Shown in pieces: positions 7,649-16,319 of a DNA stretch of 64,000 nt. Within the stretch, counting starts at the first letter, position 1, and each line of letters opens with the position of its first letter. The position numbers and the translations under genes were made by a program. Where the stretch lies: positions 1,138,603 to 1,202,602 of the forward strand of contig JBLNCN010000005.1 of assembly GCA_050260675.1 (NCBI GenBank), written 5' to 3'. The notes beneath the pieces are model-generated. The model did not search any database. It was not told the DNA's origin and saw nothing but the letters and a program-made list of their open reading frames with translations. This DNA is from JBBDIP01 sp050260675. Its GTDB lineage: Bacteria > Bacillota > Sulfobacillia > Fermentithermobacillales > Fermentithermobacillaceae.

Positions 7649-10291
7649 TTAGCGGGCTGACTTGGTTTGCTTCGCCTCCCTAAGGAGGTCGTCGGCAACA
7701 GACAGCACGTGCCTAGCCTGGGTCCCGTCCAAGGGATATGCGGCAACTCCGAATGACGCCCCCGGCATGGGAACCGCGCTGCCTCCGGGGCCCTCGATGG
7801 TGTCACTTGCCCAGGACTTGATGACGTCCTCCGCCATTCGGGCAGCCGACTCCTTGGACGCTCCCGGCAGCAATACCACGAATTCGTCGCCCCCGTACCT
7901 GGCGACTACGTCGCCCGGGCGGAACCCCAACCGGAGGTAATCGGCTATCCTCGACAGCACTGCGTCGCCAACCAGGTGACCGTACCGGTCGTTCACGTCC
8001 TTCAGTTGGTCCACGTCAAAGATGACTACTGACAAGAGGCTGTCCGGCTCGCCGCTGTGGGCCCTCTTTATGCAGGCTTCAAGGCTTGTGAAGAACACCC
8101 TCCGATTGTAGAGCCCGGTCAGGGCATCGGTGTCAGCGCACTTCTTCACTTGTTCGTGCAGTTGCGCAACCTCAACGGCCGATGCGATGTGACCTGCCAG
8201 AGCTGTCAGCATACGGATGTCGTTTGGCATGAAAGCCCCCTTCTCCGGGCGCTGGATCACCAGGACTCCCAGCCTGCGACCGCGTACCTCAAGGGGGATG
8301 TAGAGCTCGGAGCCCACTCCTTCGGCCCCGCGGAAGTAGCGCTCGTCCATGGAGGTGTCCGGCACGCTCTGGGGGATCCCGTTTGCCATGACCCACCACG
8401 ATATGCCCTGTCCGGAAGGGACCTTGAGCCCCAGTGTAGACTGGGCCATCCCGATGGCGGCGCAGACTTCAAGGTACTCGCCGGTTTCGTCGGGCAACAG
8501 GATCTCACAGTCGGAATAGCCCATCTCCTCCGAGACGATCCGGCACACGTGATTCAGCAGCTCAGGAAGGTCAAGAAGTTTCCTCATCTCCTGGGCGATC
8601 CTGAAAAGGACCTCCAATTCTTTCGAGGATATGGCACGATCCAGGTCTCCGGACTGCTCGACCAGCGTCCTGGGCTCATGGTAGCCAAGAGCCTTGCGTG
8701 TCTCGGCGGCGTTGTCCCCGATGAGCGAGGCCAGCCACTCTTCGTCATCCTCTCTCGCCTTTCGAAGCGCCGCAGACAGGGCTTTAACGACCTCGGGATG
8801 GAACTGGGCGCCCGCGCAGCGCTCCAACTCTTCGATGGCTTTGTCGATGCTCATGCCCGGCCGGTACGGCCTGTCCGAGATCATGGTATCCAGAGCATCA
8901 GCCACCGAAAGGATCGCAGCACCTATCGGGATCTCAGCGCCGTTCAGCCTGTCAGGATACCCCGATCCGTTGTGCCATTCGTGGTGGTGCAATACCAGGG
9001 GAGCAAGATCGGCCAGCATGCCTGCCCGCTCCAGGATGCTTGCCCCGAGGAGCGAGTGGTTGGTCATGACCGACCGCTCCGCGGGTCCCAGTGGTCCGGC
9101 CTTCTGCAGGATCGCGTCTGGGATGCCGACCTTTCCGATATCGTGGACGAGTCCGGCCAGCTCGATTACCTCTATATCGTCCGGTGTCAGGCCCATCTGC
9201 TCCGCCACTTTCTTGGCGACCATGGAGACGTGCTCGGAGTGATGCATGGTGTAGCTGTCCCTGATGTCCACTGTTGCGGCAAGTGCCCGCACAGCCGCGG
9301 AGTACATCTCCTTGGTGCTCTCAAGCAGGGTGGCGTTCTTTACGGCTGTGGCAAGGTGACCGGCGACAGGCTCCAGAAACGCCATATCCGCGTGGGAGTA
9401 CATCCTCGGCTGGCGGCTGGCAAGGACCCAGATGCCTACGACCTGCCCCGGCACGTAGAGCGGCAGGGCAGCAAGGCTACCGAAGCCCTCCTTGCGCGCC
9501 TCGGCGAGGAAAGACCTGGGCAAGAGCGGCCGCGATGCTTCCGAACTGTCGGCACCCAACGCTTTTTCGATGTCCGAAACGATGTCGACAAGGACCTCTC
9601 CGCCCGGGTGCGGCGCCGGCAGCGGCGCGCTGGCGCCGGTCCCGCCCATGAAGGGCTCCGGAATGGAGCCAAGCACCACCGTGCGACCGCTCTCCTTGAC
9701 GATCAGTATGGCCATGCCATCGAGCGGGACCCGCTCCCGGACGACGTCAAAAAGAGACGGCAGCATTTCCTTGACCTGCAGGTCTGAGTTGATTTGCCTC
9801 GCTGCAAGAGATACCGCGCTCAGGACTTTCTCGGCGTGACGCAGGCTTGTCGCATCGTATATGCCGTAAAGGATCCCGATGCGTCCGCCATCTGGCTCGT
9901 CAACTGGGGAAGCGTATATCACCAAGTTGCGGTCACTTTCTCCCGCAAGCACAACCTCACATGAACGGCTTTCCCAAGGCGCCGCAAACGAAAGGCCGAA
10001 TGTTGAGTTCACTATCTCAAGCAACTCGGTCAGCGGCCGGGGATCCCGCAGGCGAGGGATGAGGTGGGCCTTCAGTGACTTCATGAGACCCTGCCCGGCC
10101 AAACGTTCCCCTCTTCCCAAGAGGTCGTCGGCCTGGCGGTTGGAAGCGACTATGACGCCGGCGGTATCAACGATTACGATGGCGCTCTGAACTGCGTCCA
10201 GAACTGAGCGAACGTACTTTGAGTCGAGATGCGAAGCCATAAGACCGTCTGCCGCTTCCATTGGTACAGTCCCCCCGACTTGCGCAGACAT
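7649..10291 (-). CDS. PAS-GAF-HD-GYP-GAF-GGDEF protein (dual c-di-GMP phosphodiesterase/diguanylate cyclase)
   Basis: 880 residues, no membrane segment. Domains in order: PAS-like (about 25-145), GAF (165-325), HD-GYP (330-515) with HDIGK at 383-387, HHE at 436-438 and GSGYP at 442-446, a second GAF (555-715) and GGDEF (716-875) with intact GGDEF at 800-804. RPGD at 791-794 is an I-site (RxxD five residues before GGDEF), predicting product inhibition. Both catalytic sets look complete, so one protein could make and destroy c-di-GMP under control of the sensory domains. ATG at 10261, behind GGGGGGA, is an alternative start. Confidence 0.92.
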   Translation of the reverse strand: MSAQVGGTVPMEAADGLMASHLDSKYVRSVLDAVQSAIVIVDTAGVIVASNRQADDLLGRGERLAGQGLMKSLKAHLIPRLRDPRPLTELLEIVNSTFGLSFAAPWESRSCEVVLAGESDRNLVIYASPVDEPDGGRIGILYGIYDATSLRHAEKVLSAVSLAARQINSDLQVKEMLPSLFDVVRERVPLDGMAILIVKESGRTVVLGSIPEPFMGGTGASAPLPAPHPGGEVLVDIVSDIEKALGADSSEASRPLLPRSFLAEARKEGFGSLAALPLYVPGQVVGIWVLASRQPRMYSHADMAFLEPVAGHLATAVKNATLLESTKEMYSAAVRALAATVDIRDSYTMHHSEHVSMVAKKVAEQMGLTPDDIEVIELAGLVHDIGKVGIPDAILQKAGPLGPAERSVMTNHSLLGASILERAGMLADLAPLVLHHHEWHNGSGYPDRLNGAEIPIGAAILSVADALDTMISDRPYRPGMSIDKAIEELERCAGAQFHPEVVKALSAALRKAREDDEEWLASLIGDNAAETRKALGYHEPRTLVEQSGDLDRAISSKELEVLFRIAQEMRKLLDLPELLNHVCRIVSEEMGYSDCEILLPDETGEYLEVCAAIGMAQSTLGLKVPSGQGISWWVMANGIPQSVPDTSMDERYFRGAEGVGSELYIPLEVRGRRLGVLVIQRPEKGAFMPNDIRMLTALAGHIASAVEVAQLHEQVKKCADTDALTGLYNRRVFFTSLEACIKRAHSGEPDSLLSVVIFDVDQLKDVNDRYGHLVGDAVLSRIADYLRLGFRPGDVVARYGGDEFVVLLPGASKESAARMAEDVIKSWASDTIEGPGGSAVPMPGASFGVAAYPLDGTQARHVLSVADDLLREAKQTKSAR

Positions 10292-10348
10292 GTTCTACCA
10301 ATACAAATGTCGGATGGAGGCCGCAATCGTTTACCGGGAAAACGGCTA

Positions 10349-11104
10349 TCAGCTCTCTGGTCTGGCTTCGGCCGTGACGGCTCCGCGCCGGAATGCAAAC
10401 CAGAGGGATACGCCGATCGCTACGCCGGCGAGGGACGCCCACTGACCGTAGCTAAGGCCGGCGAGGTAGCCTTCGTTATCCCGGAGGAACTCAAGGATAA
10501 AGCGGCTTGCCGAATACGAGGTCACATAGATGGCAAAAAGCCCGCCCTCGAAATCGACCCGGCTCGAAAGCCAGATCAAGGCGGCGAACAGGGCTAGATC
10601 CGCAGCGCTCTCGTAGAGCTGGTACGGGTGCCGGAGTCCGGGCGCAAACCGGGTCAGGACTCCCCAACTCCCAGAGGTCTCGATTCCGTAGCAGCAGCCA
10701 GAGAAAAAGCAGCCGATCCGCCCGATAGACTGCCCTAAGGCCAGGCCTGGAGCTACCACGTCTGTTAGAAGGCCAAATGGGATCTTACGGGACCGGGCGT
10801 ACAAATAGGCCGTTAGAGCGCCGCCTATGAGCACTCCGTGAATCGACAACCCGCCCTCGCGAGTATCCAGTATGGACACAAGGTCGCGGTAATACCAGGT
10901 ATTAAGGAGGATGTGGAACAACCTGCCTCCCACGATTCCTCCCACTAGGAGGAGGATGAACATCCAGAACAGGGAGTCAGGGTTCATGCCCCGTTTTTCG
11001 GCGCGCCGGGAAGAGAGCCACACTCCGGCTGCGAAACCCAGCCCGAGCATGAGCCCATAGGTGTACAGGGTTATGGAACCGACCTTGAACAGCACCGGGT
11101 ACAC
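10349..11104 (-). CDS. lgt: Prolipoprotein diacylglyceryl transferase
   Basis: 251 residues with seven hydrophobic segments. The essential His lies in GGLSIHGVLIGG (about 85-96), the Lgt signature is GQSIGRIGCFFSGCCYG, and HPYQLYES follows. The enzyme moves diacylglycerol from phosphatidylglycerol onto the lipobox cysteine of prelipoproteins at the membrane. GTG at 11104 follows AAGGTGATG. At least one lipobox protein is encoded in this window (43.9-44.5 kb). Confidence 0.95.
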   Translation of the reverse strand: MYPVLFKVGSITLYTYGLMLGLGFAAGVWLSSRRAEKRGMNPDSLFWMFILLLVGGIVGGRLFHILLNTWYYRDLVSILDTREGGLSIHGVLIGGALTAYLYARSRKIPFGLLTDVVAPGLALGQSIGRIGCFFSGCCYGIETSGSWGVLTRFAPGLRHPYQLYESAADLALFAALIWLSSRVDFEGGLFAIYVTSYSASRFILEFLRDNEGYLAGLSYGQWASLAGVAIGVSLWFAFRRGAVTAEARPES

Positions 11105-11192
11105 AGGACATCACCTTGCTCAATAATAACATGCCAGTATAAGGGCATACCAGTGAATGCATGCTAATGGCATACAAGGAGGTATTTGCCAC

Positions 11193-11612
11193 TTGCCGCT
11201 GGGCCGCACAATTGGAGTCCTGTTCCTCGGGATAGTCTTGGGCATCGGTCTCACAGTGGGAGCTTACTACGGCGTGAGGGAATACGCGCCCGAACTGGCT
11301 TCCCGTTACCTTGAGAGCATCATGGGACAAGGGGCGCCCGGCGGGAGCGCCACCGGTAGCATCATCTCCGGCATCGACGCGGGGGCTGTGAAGGGCATCG
11401 TTCAGGACATCCTCACATCCGAGCAAGGCAAGGCTATCGTATGGGACCTGTTTCAGGGCCAGTCAAAGGAGACATTCGAGGCGTTCTTCAAGGAGGCAAT
11501 GAAATCTCCCGAGTTCAGGCAGGCGCTGTCCGACGCCCTTGGGCAGTTCCTTGAGACGGCCGAAGGCAAAGAGCTGATCAGGCGGATCGCACGCGAGACC
11601 CTGACACCGTAG
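11193..11612 (+). CDS. Membrane-anchored helical protein, weakly GerD-like
   Basis: I take TTG at 11193 as start because AAGGAGGT ends nine bases before it; the frame upstream lacks a ribosome site. The 139-residue product begins with a single hydrophobic anchor (GVLFLGIVLGIGLTVGAYYGV) and then a soluble, helix-rich part with repeating pattern x-E-G-K-x...L...F...AMKSPEFRQAL...L-E-T-A-E-G-K. This pattern recalls GerD, the spore germination scaffold lipoprotein, but there is no lipobox Cys here. It is divergent from lgt. Real gene likely; GerD relation is inference. Confidence 0.6.
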   Translation: MPLGRTIGVLFLGIVLGIGLTVGAYYGVREYAPELASRYLESIMGQGAPGGSATGSIISGIDAGAVKGIVQDILTSEQGKAIVWDLFQGQSKETFEAFFKEAMKSPEFRQALSDALGQFLETAEGKELIRRIARETLTP

Positions 11613-11618
11613 GGAGGA

Positions 11619-11850
11619 AATCGCAGCTACCGCTCTGACTTGGCCAGTCTCGCGAGCCGCTGAACCATAGGAAGCCGGATGTCATCTCACAACTGCTTCG
11701 CAGTTGCTGGGGACGCCGCAGAATCGCCGCTATCGCTCTGATTTTGCCAGTTACGCAAGTCGCCGAACAATAGGAAGCCGGATGTCATCTCACAACTGCT
11801 TCGCAGCTGCTGGCGACGCCGCAAAATCGCCGCTATCGCTCTGATTTTGC
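11619..11850. repeat. 103-bp tandem repeat (two and a quarter units) with two hairpins per unit
   Basis: The hexamer AATCGC recurs at 11619, 11722 and 11825, giving a 103-bp period, and the units share GAAGCCGGATGTCATCTCACAACTGCTTCGCAG in spaced blocks. Each unit holds a short stem (CAACTGC/GCAGTTG or GCAGCTG) and a second stem GCAAAATC/GATTTTGC around GCCGCTATCGCTCT; one unit has GCAGAATC, keeping pairing through G-U. A third, rearranged copy lies at 27.03-27.13 kb. The downstream end overlaps the last 61 bases of the ABC ATPase gene. Confidence 0.85.
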
Positions 11851-12578
11851 GTCGGCATCGCATCCAGGATCGCCTTGGCATCCAGCCTGTCTTGCACCAG
11901 GACATCGGAAACAATGTAGCCGTCCTTGACAGACACGATCCGCTGAGCGTGGCGCGCGATGTCGGGGTCATGAGTCACCAGGATCATGGTGATCCCGCGC
12001 GTGTGAAGGCTCTGGAATATCGCCATGACTTCCTCGCCAGATCTGGAGTCGAGGTTTCCGGTAGGCTCGTCTGCCAGGATGATCTTCGGGTCGCCCGCTA
12101 TCGCCCGGGCTATGGCTACCCTCTGCTGCTCGCCCCCTGACATCTCATTGGGCCGGTGGCGCATACGTTTGGCAAGCCCTACAGCCTCCAACGCGGCGGT
12201 TGCCCGTGTCCTGCGCTCCTTCAGGGGTATCCCCCTGTAGATGAGTGGAAGTTCAACGTTCGCCATGGCGTCGGTGCGCGCGAGAAGGTTGAACGTCTGG
12301 AATATGAAGCCGATGTTGCGGTTCCGGATCTCGGCCAGCTCGTTGTCGGATTTCTGGCTTACGTCCGAGCCTTCAAGAAAGTAGGATCCTGACGTGGGGC
12401 GGTCCAGGCATCCCAGGATGTTCATCAGAGTCGACTTCCCGGAACCGGATGGACCCATGATGGCGACGAGCTGCCCCACAGGCACTTCAAGGTCAACGCC
12501 CTTGAGGGCTTGCACTTTCACTTTCCCCATGCTGTACTCTTTGGTAAGCGCCGTGACTCTGATCGCTGGCTCGGCCAT
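11790..12578 (-). CDS. ABC transporter ATP-binding protein, MacB/LolD family
   Basis: 262 residues from ATG at 12578, eleven bases after GGAGGGAT. Walker A GPSGSGKST, Q-loop FQTFNLL, signature MSGGEQQRVAIARA, Walker B ILADEPTGNLD and H-loop VTHD are all intact. The TGNLD extension is typical of ATPases that drive FtsX-type permeases; no permease is adjacent, so it is an orphan or serves the permease at the window start. The last 19 residues (QNQSDSGDFAASPAAAKQL) and the stop codon come from the repeat at 11.79-11.85 kb, so the native C-terminus was replaced or extended by the repeat. Confidence 0.92.
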   Translation of the reverse strand: MAEPAIRVTALTKEYSMGKVKVQALKGVDLEVPVGQLVAIMGPSGSGKSTLMNILGCLDRPTSGSYFLEGSDVSQKSDNELAEIRNRNIGFIFQTFNLLARTDAMANVELPLIYRGIPLKERRTRATAALEAVGLAKRMRHRPNEMSGGEQQRVAIARAIAGDPKIILADEPTGNLDSRSGEEVMAIFQSLHTRGITMILVTHDPDIARHAQRIVSVKDGYIVSDVLVQDRLDAKAILDAMPTQNQSDSGDFAASPAAAKQL

Positions 12579-12673
12579 CCGTATCCCTCCGGTCATCCGC
12601 ATACACGCTCTTTGACGGAGCCCCTCGCGGTGGGGTTCCGCTCAGGGCTCCTGAACTCGCCACCAACCCCAAC

Positions 12674-15337
12674 TCAGCGCGTAACCCCGGTCGTCAGCAC
12701 CTCCACCGTGATCTCGGTCACGTAGGTGTTGGTCACAGTCAGGGTCTCGCCCGCAATGAAGTATCTCAGCCTCACTTTGGCGGCGCAAGACACCTGAAAG
12801 TCGCCGGAACGCTCCCACAGGACGCAGAACCTGGGACCAGGATCGTATTCCACCGAGACCACCTCGATACCCGCTTCGGGGTCCATCTTAAGTTCGGCCG
12901 AGTACACAGCCGGCTTGCCGGTCACCCACATGGCCGGGCCGTTGATCTCCAAGCTGGCGCTCAAGCGGGGGATGCTGCGGCACGTGAATGTCTTTTCCAG
13001 GTCGTCGCCGCCCACTGCGACATTCCAGACGTGCTCCAGCAGGGGATCGCCACGGTTGTCATAGGACTGGGCGTGGACGCGATAGGCGCCCTCTCTCGGA
13101 AAGACGTGGGAAAAGGTCATCTCAGGGTTTCCGTCTACCGTCTGAACGTGGCCGTCCCCGCAGTCGATGACCCACGACCCGTGGTATGTCTCCTTGGGCT
13201 CTTCGTGGGTTGTCCTCTTCGACCTGTTAATCACCCTGATCAGAGGGTAGCCTGACAGCGACGGGTCAATCGCCTCCACGCCCGCCTCCGCGCCTCTAGG
13301 CTCCGCAGGTGGGTGGATTGAGACAGGAGCGCCTGGGGGAGGCTGTCCGGCGCTCTGGCCCGGCGCTTCCCCGCCAACTCCGACTCCTGCGTCAGCGCGC
13401 ACCTCGCTAAGGAAAGCCGACGTCACCGACCTCCCGCTTATCGGGTTCTGCGGACCGGATCGGGCCAACCTCAATCCGAGGAGCCCCGGCGACACGTCCA
13501 TGGTGTAGGTGCCGCCGGACGGCATGTACCGCAGGGACGTGCAGGGTGACGTTCCACCGTCGTGGCCCTCAGTCCATGCCTGAAACTGCCATCCCGCCGG
13601 AGGGTCCGGCAGCGTGATAGTCGCAACTCCGCCGGTCTCCCCCACACTCACGTAGCTGGGTCCCCAACTCGAGGCGCGCACTCTGCCGCCATCGAATCCG
13701 TCGGGCGAGTGGGCTGCCGCACTCGCAGCTCCTCCCGGGCCCGCCGCATCGGCACCAAGAAGCGCGAATAGGTACGACTGCGCGTCCCTTTCTTGAAGCA
13801 ACGCTGCACCGGACGGCGAGAACAGCCCGGTGAAGACCCTGTGACAGTCCCGTGGGCCGGAAGGCGCTATGGCGGAGTCGACCTCCAGCAGAAAATCGTT
13901 GGGCCCCAGTTGAGGCCAAATCAGATTCCATGGGCTAGCCAGTTTGGCCGCAATTGAAACGTACCTGGTCGACCGCTCCGAAGACAGCTCAAGCGACGCG
14001 GCGTTCAGCGCACCAAGGTACGTGTTGGCGGTCACCCGCTCGAACCTTTTTGCGGATGAAGTGCCGAGGTTCACGACCAAGTCCTCCTTGACCAACCGCC
14101 GGAGGAGAGGGGATGCGGAATCCTCTATGAACCCGGTCCGGCGAACCAGCACGTTGGCCAGCGCGTTTTGGAGTTCGGCTTTGACGGTCAGGAGTGCCTT
14201 GCCGGCATAGTACTGCAGCACGCGCACCCCGTAGTGAAGGAGGGCATCCTTCCACCCCGACGGCACATAGGGCTCCTTGACGAGCGACTCTACCACGTTG
14301 CCCTTGGACGCCTGCCTCATCACGTACTGATTCTTGGCCACTTCCATGGCCAACAGCTCGTAGTACGCGGCCGAAAGGTCCTTGCCGGGCGGCGGAACGC
14401 TGTTCGACACCGAGGCCAATCCAGCCGGATACGCCGGAGACCCATCCGGCGGTAGAGTGCTCTTCATAACCGCGCTCTGCCAAAACTGCGGCATGGTCCG
14501 GCAGATCCAGCCCGCAAACGTCTCCTTGGGCGACTGGGCAGGCACGTAGGGTATCGCACTGAACCTTGCCGTAACGTACTTGGCGTAGAGAGGTTCGTAC
14601 ACCTCCCGCACTCGCCGGGCAATCCACGCCGTCTCGTCGCTCCACTCCTGGTCTCGCGGATGGGCAAAGCTGCTGTAATCCGGAGGTTCTTCCGCTGATC
14701 CCGGGGAGAACAGCGAGAGTATGCCTTCACCTAGAGGCAGATACCTCCAACTGCGGCTCTCCTTCTCGAATAGCGATTCGTGCCTTGCGACTTCGACAAT
14801 GGATTTCAGCACGCACGCCAGGAAGGAGCCGCGGTTTGGGGACGCTACCATAACAAGAGTGCCCACAGAAGGGCTGGGTATCATGCCGCCATCGATAGCG
14901 AGGCGCGCCACCAGGCCGGACACTCCGCACGCGATTACGTCTACCCTGCCGGAGGGAGACCTCTCCACGCAAGCGTTCACGAGCCTTGCGACCTGCTCCG
15001 CGCCTTCCCCTAAGTCGGAGAACAAGTCCACGCTCATTTCCGCCAACGACTCGCCGCGCACGTAGCCCTGCTTTTCGCAAGCACTAAGGAAGGCCTCGGG
15101 GACGCCGTCCCCGCCGCCGGGTTCAGCCAGGATGACCAGAGGAGCTGGCGGCACACGGGGAGCGCTTTCCGCCGCAAGGCCGTAACTTGCCGACGCGCCG
15201 ACTTGCTGCCACAGTACCGCGGCCAGAACCACCGAAGCGAAGAGCCTCCGCAGCCAATCTCTCCTGGTACGCGATGACCTCAGCCGACCGCGCAGTTCCG
15301 GCAACGAGGCCGTGGAGCGGTGAAATGCTCCAATCAC
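12674..15337 (-). CDS. Large secreted alpha/beta-hydrolase-like protein with a PKD-type domain
   Basis: GTG at 15337 overlaps the upstream stop as GTGA and has a G-rich ribosome site, giving 887 residues. A basic stretch and hydrophobic segment (WLRRLFASVVLAAVL) near residue 30 act as signal or anchor. The N-terminal third resembles PGAP1/lipase-type hydrolases: VDVIACGVSGLVARL sits where GHSxGGLVAR is expected, followed by VMVASPNRGS. The nucleophile elbow is altered (GVSGL), so activity is doubtful. A Pro/Gly-rich linker near 630-650 leads to a PKD-like fold (VIDCGDGHVQTVDG ... SHVFPREGAYRV). Function unknown; probably acts outside the cell. Confidence 0.65.
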   Translation of the reverse strand: MIGAFHRSTASLPELRGRLRSSRTRRDWLRRLFASVVLAAVLWQQVGASASYGLAAESAPRVPPAPLVILAEPGGGDGVPEAFLSACEKQGYVRGESLAEMSVDLFSDLGEGAEQVARLVNACVERSPSGRVDVIACGVSGLVARLAIDGGMIPSPSVGTLVMVASPNRGSFLACVLKSIVEVARHESLFEKESRSWRYLPLGEGILSLFSPGSAEEPPDYSSFAHPRDQEWSDETAWIARRVREVYEPLYAKYVTARFSAIPYVPAQSPKETFAGWICRTMPQFWQSAVMKSTLPPDGSPAYPAGLASVSNSVPPPGKDLSAAYYELLAMEVAKNQYVMRQASKGNVVESLVKEPYVPSGWKDALLHYGVRVLQYYAGKALLTVKAELQNALANVLVRRTGFIEDSASPLLRRLVKEDLVVNLGTSSAKRFERVTANTYLGALNAASLELSSERSTRYVSIAAKLASPWNLIWPQLGPNDFLLEVDSAIAPSGPRDCHRVFTGLFSPSGAALLQERDAQSYLFALLGADAAGPGGAASAAAHSPDGFDGGRVRASSWGPSYVSVGETGGVATITLPDPPAGWQFQAWTEGHDGGTSPCTSLRYMPSGGTYTMDVSPGLLGLRLARSGPQNPISGRSVTSAFLSEVRADAGVGVGGEAPGQSAGQPPPGAPVSIHPPAEPRGAEAGVEAIDPSLSGYPLIRVINRSKRTTHEEPKETYHGSWVIDCGDGHVQTVDGNPEMTFSHVFPREGAYRVHAQSYDNRGDPLLEHVWNVAVGGDDLEKTFTCRSIPRLSASLEINGPAMWVTGKPAVYSAELKMDPEAGIEVVSVEYDPGPRFCVLWERSGDFQVSCAAKVRLRYFIAGETLTVTNTYVTEITVEVLTTGVTR

Positions 15338-16008
15338 GGCGCCACCCCCGCAATCACTCCGCTCTTGGGCCAGAGTCCCCGGTTCGCCACAGCGAGACGG
15401 GTTGTCGGGCAGCCCTCTTCCAGGTAGGTGCGAAACTCGCTCTCCCAATTGGCGGGGTCAATGGGTTTGGGGCCTTCAGGAGTGAGCGCCAGGAGCTCGG
15501 CCCAGGACTCGCCCGGACCCAAGGTCACACGCCTGCCGCCGTACCAGAACCGCACTGTACCGTCGGAGTAGGTCTTTTCAATCACCAGGTCTCCCGCGAG
15601 CACTCGAGCCCTGTTGTTCACGAGCTCAACGGGCTCGCCGTCGAGGTTGCCGGTCACGTAGGACAGGGGCCGGTCAAGGTCCAGCACAGCCCTTCCCGTC
15701 CTGGAGAAACGCACTGAATCCGCTATCTCGATGCCCTGCGACGACGCCGTATAGTGCAGGCACATGCTGACCCCCAGAAGGGCCGGCCTTTCATCCAGGA
15801 TGAGCGACCTGTCGCCGGCGTCGAGAAACGACCCGGGCATCCTCTCCGAGAGTAGAGGCCAGGACGTCATGGCCGAGGTCGATGATTCCTCAACGGTGAC
15901 CATGACGTAGCAGTCCCGGAACCGCCACACGTGAACGGCCGCCAGGACCAGTGCAACAGCCGCCGCTGCCAGGGCTGCGGCGACGGCTACACGAACGCGC
16001 CCTTTCAT
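15334..16008 (-). CDS. Hypothetical secreted or membrane-anchored protein, partner of the PKD protein
   Basis: Start ATG at 16008 follows GGAAGGAG. The 224-residue product has an N-terminal Ala-rich membrane anchor (about residues 7-30) and an extracytoplasmic remainder rich in beta-strand-like segments; no family recognised. Its stop codon overlaps the start of the large hydrolase-like gene by four bases, implying coupled translation and a joint role at the cell surface. A hairpin with a T-tract lies just upstream. Confidence 0.6.
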   Translation of the reverse strand: MKGRVRVAVAAALAAAAVALVLAAVHVWRFRDCYVMVTVEESSTSAMTSWPLLSERMPGSFLDAGDRSLILDERPALLGVSMCLHYTASSQGIEIADSVRFSRTGRAVLDLDRPLSYVTGNLDGEPVELVNNRARVLAGDLVIEKTYSDGTVRFWYGGRRVTLGPGESWAELLALTPEGPKPIDPANWESEFRTYLEEGCPTTRLAVANRGLWPKSGVIAGVAP

Positions 16009-16062
16009 ACATTCCACTCCTTCCCGTAACCTGGAAGGACTCCCGCGGGCGCGCCAAGGCAA

Positions 16063-16110
16063 AAGAAAACCCCGGCGCTCCGCAGCGGAAGCCGCGAAAG
16101 TGTCACCGGG
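16063..16110 (-). terminator. Terminator-like hairpin in the leader of the secreted pair
   Basis: On the minus strand CCCGG and CCGGG close a stem-loop containing a smaller GC-rich hairpin, followed directly by GGTTTTCTTTTGCC. It stands about 55 bases before the 16008 start and after any promoter in the 16.1-16.25 kb gap, so it could act as a leader attenuator; I see no known riboswitch motif. Confidence 0.4.
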
Positions 16111-16238
16111 TCCTTTGCATTCTCATGATACCACTCAATCCCACAATATGGAAGCTGCGGTCGAGCTTAAGTCAACTCCAAGCAGGAATCCGCGCGTGCC
16201 TCAGGAATTCCACGTTGGTATCTCATTTAGAAGCATCT

Positions 16239-16250
16239 CACTCATGAGTG
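16239..16250. promoter_or_regulatory. 12-bp perfect palindrome before the methyltransferase promoter
   Basis: CACTCATGAGTG ends eight bases before the -35 box of the methyltransferase. A related TCACTCA sits by the nuclease gene start near 18.21 kb. It could be an operator that times expression of the two R-M genes, but no control protein is visible. Confidence 0.35.
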
Positions 16251-16258
16251 TCTCTTGA

Positions 16259-16288
16259 TTGACAGGAAGCGAACGGCCGTTCTATACT
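16259..16288 (+). promoter_or_regulatory. Sigma-70-type promoter of the D12 methyltransferase
   Basis: TTGACA and TATACT are separated by 18 bases, with a start point expected near 16295 and ATG at 16320 behind GGAGGGG. The rest of the 16.01-16.32 kb gap holds only the palindrome and the leader hairpin described separately. Confidence 0.75.
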
Positions 16289-16319
16289 AGGCGTGCATTG
16301 TCAGGAGGGGATCATAGGC

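Noticed and set aside
8057..9787. A 576-codon open frame on the plus strand
   Set aside because: It is entirely antisense to the multidomain c-di-GMP gene, whose motifs are intact; high GC keeps the opposite frame open.
13315..13400. Collagen- or repeat-type domain in the secreted PKD protein
   Set aside because: The Gly/Pro-rich stretch is short and irregular, better described as a linker.
16293..16319. Earlier in-frame start for the adenine methyltransferase
   Set aside because: It coincides with the expected transcription start and lacks a ribosome site; ATG at 16320 has GGAGGGG.
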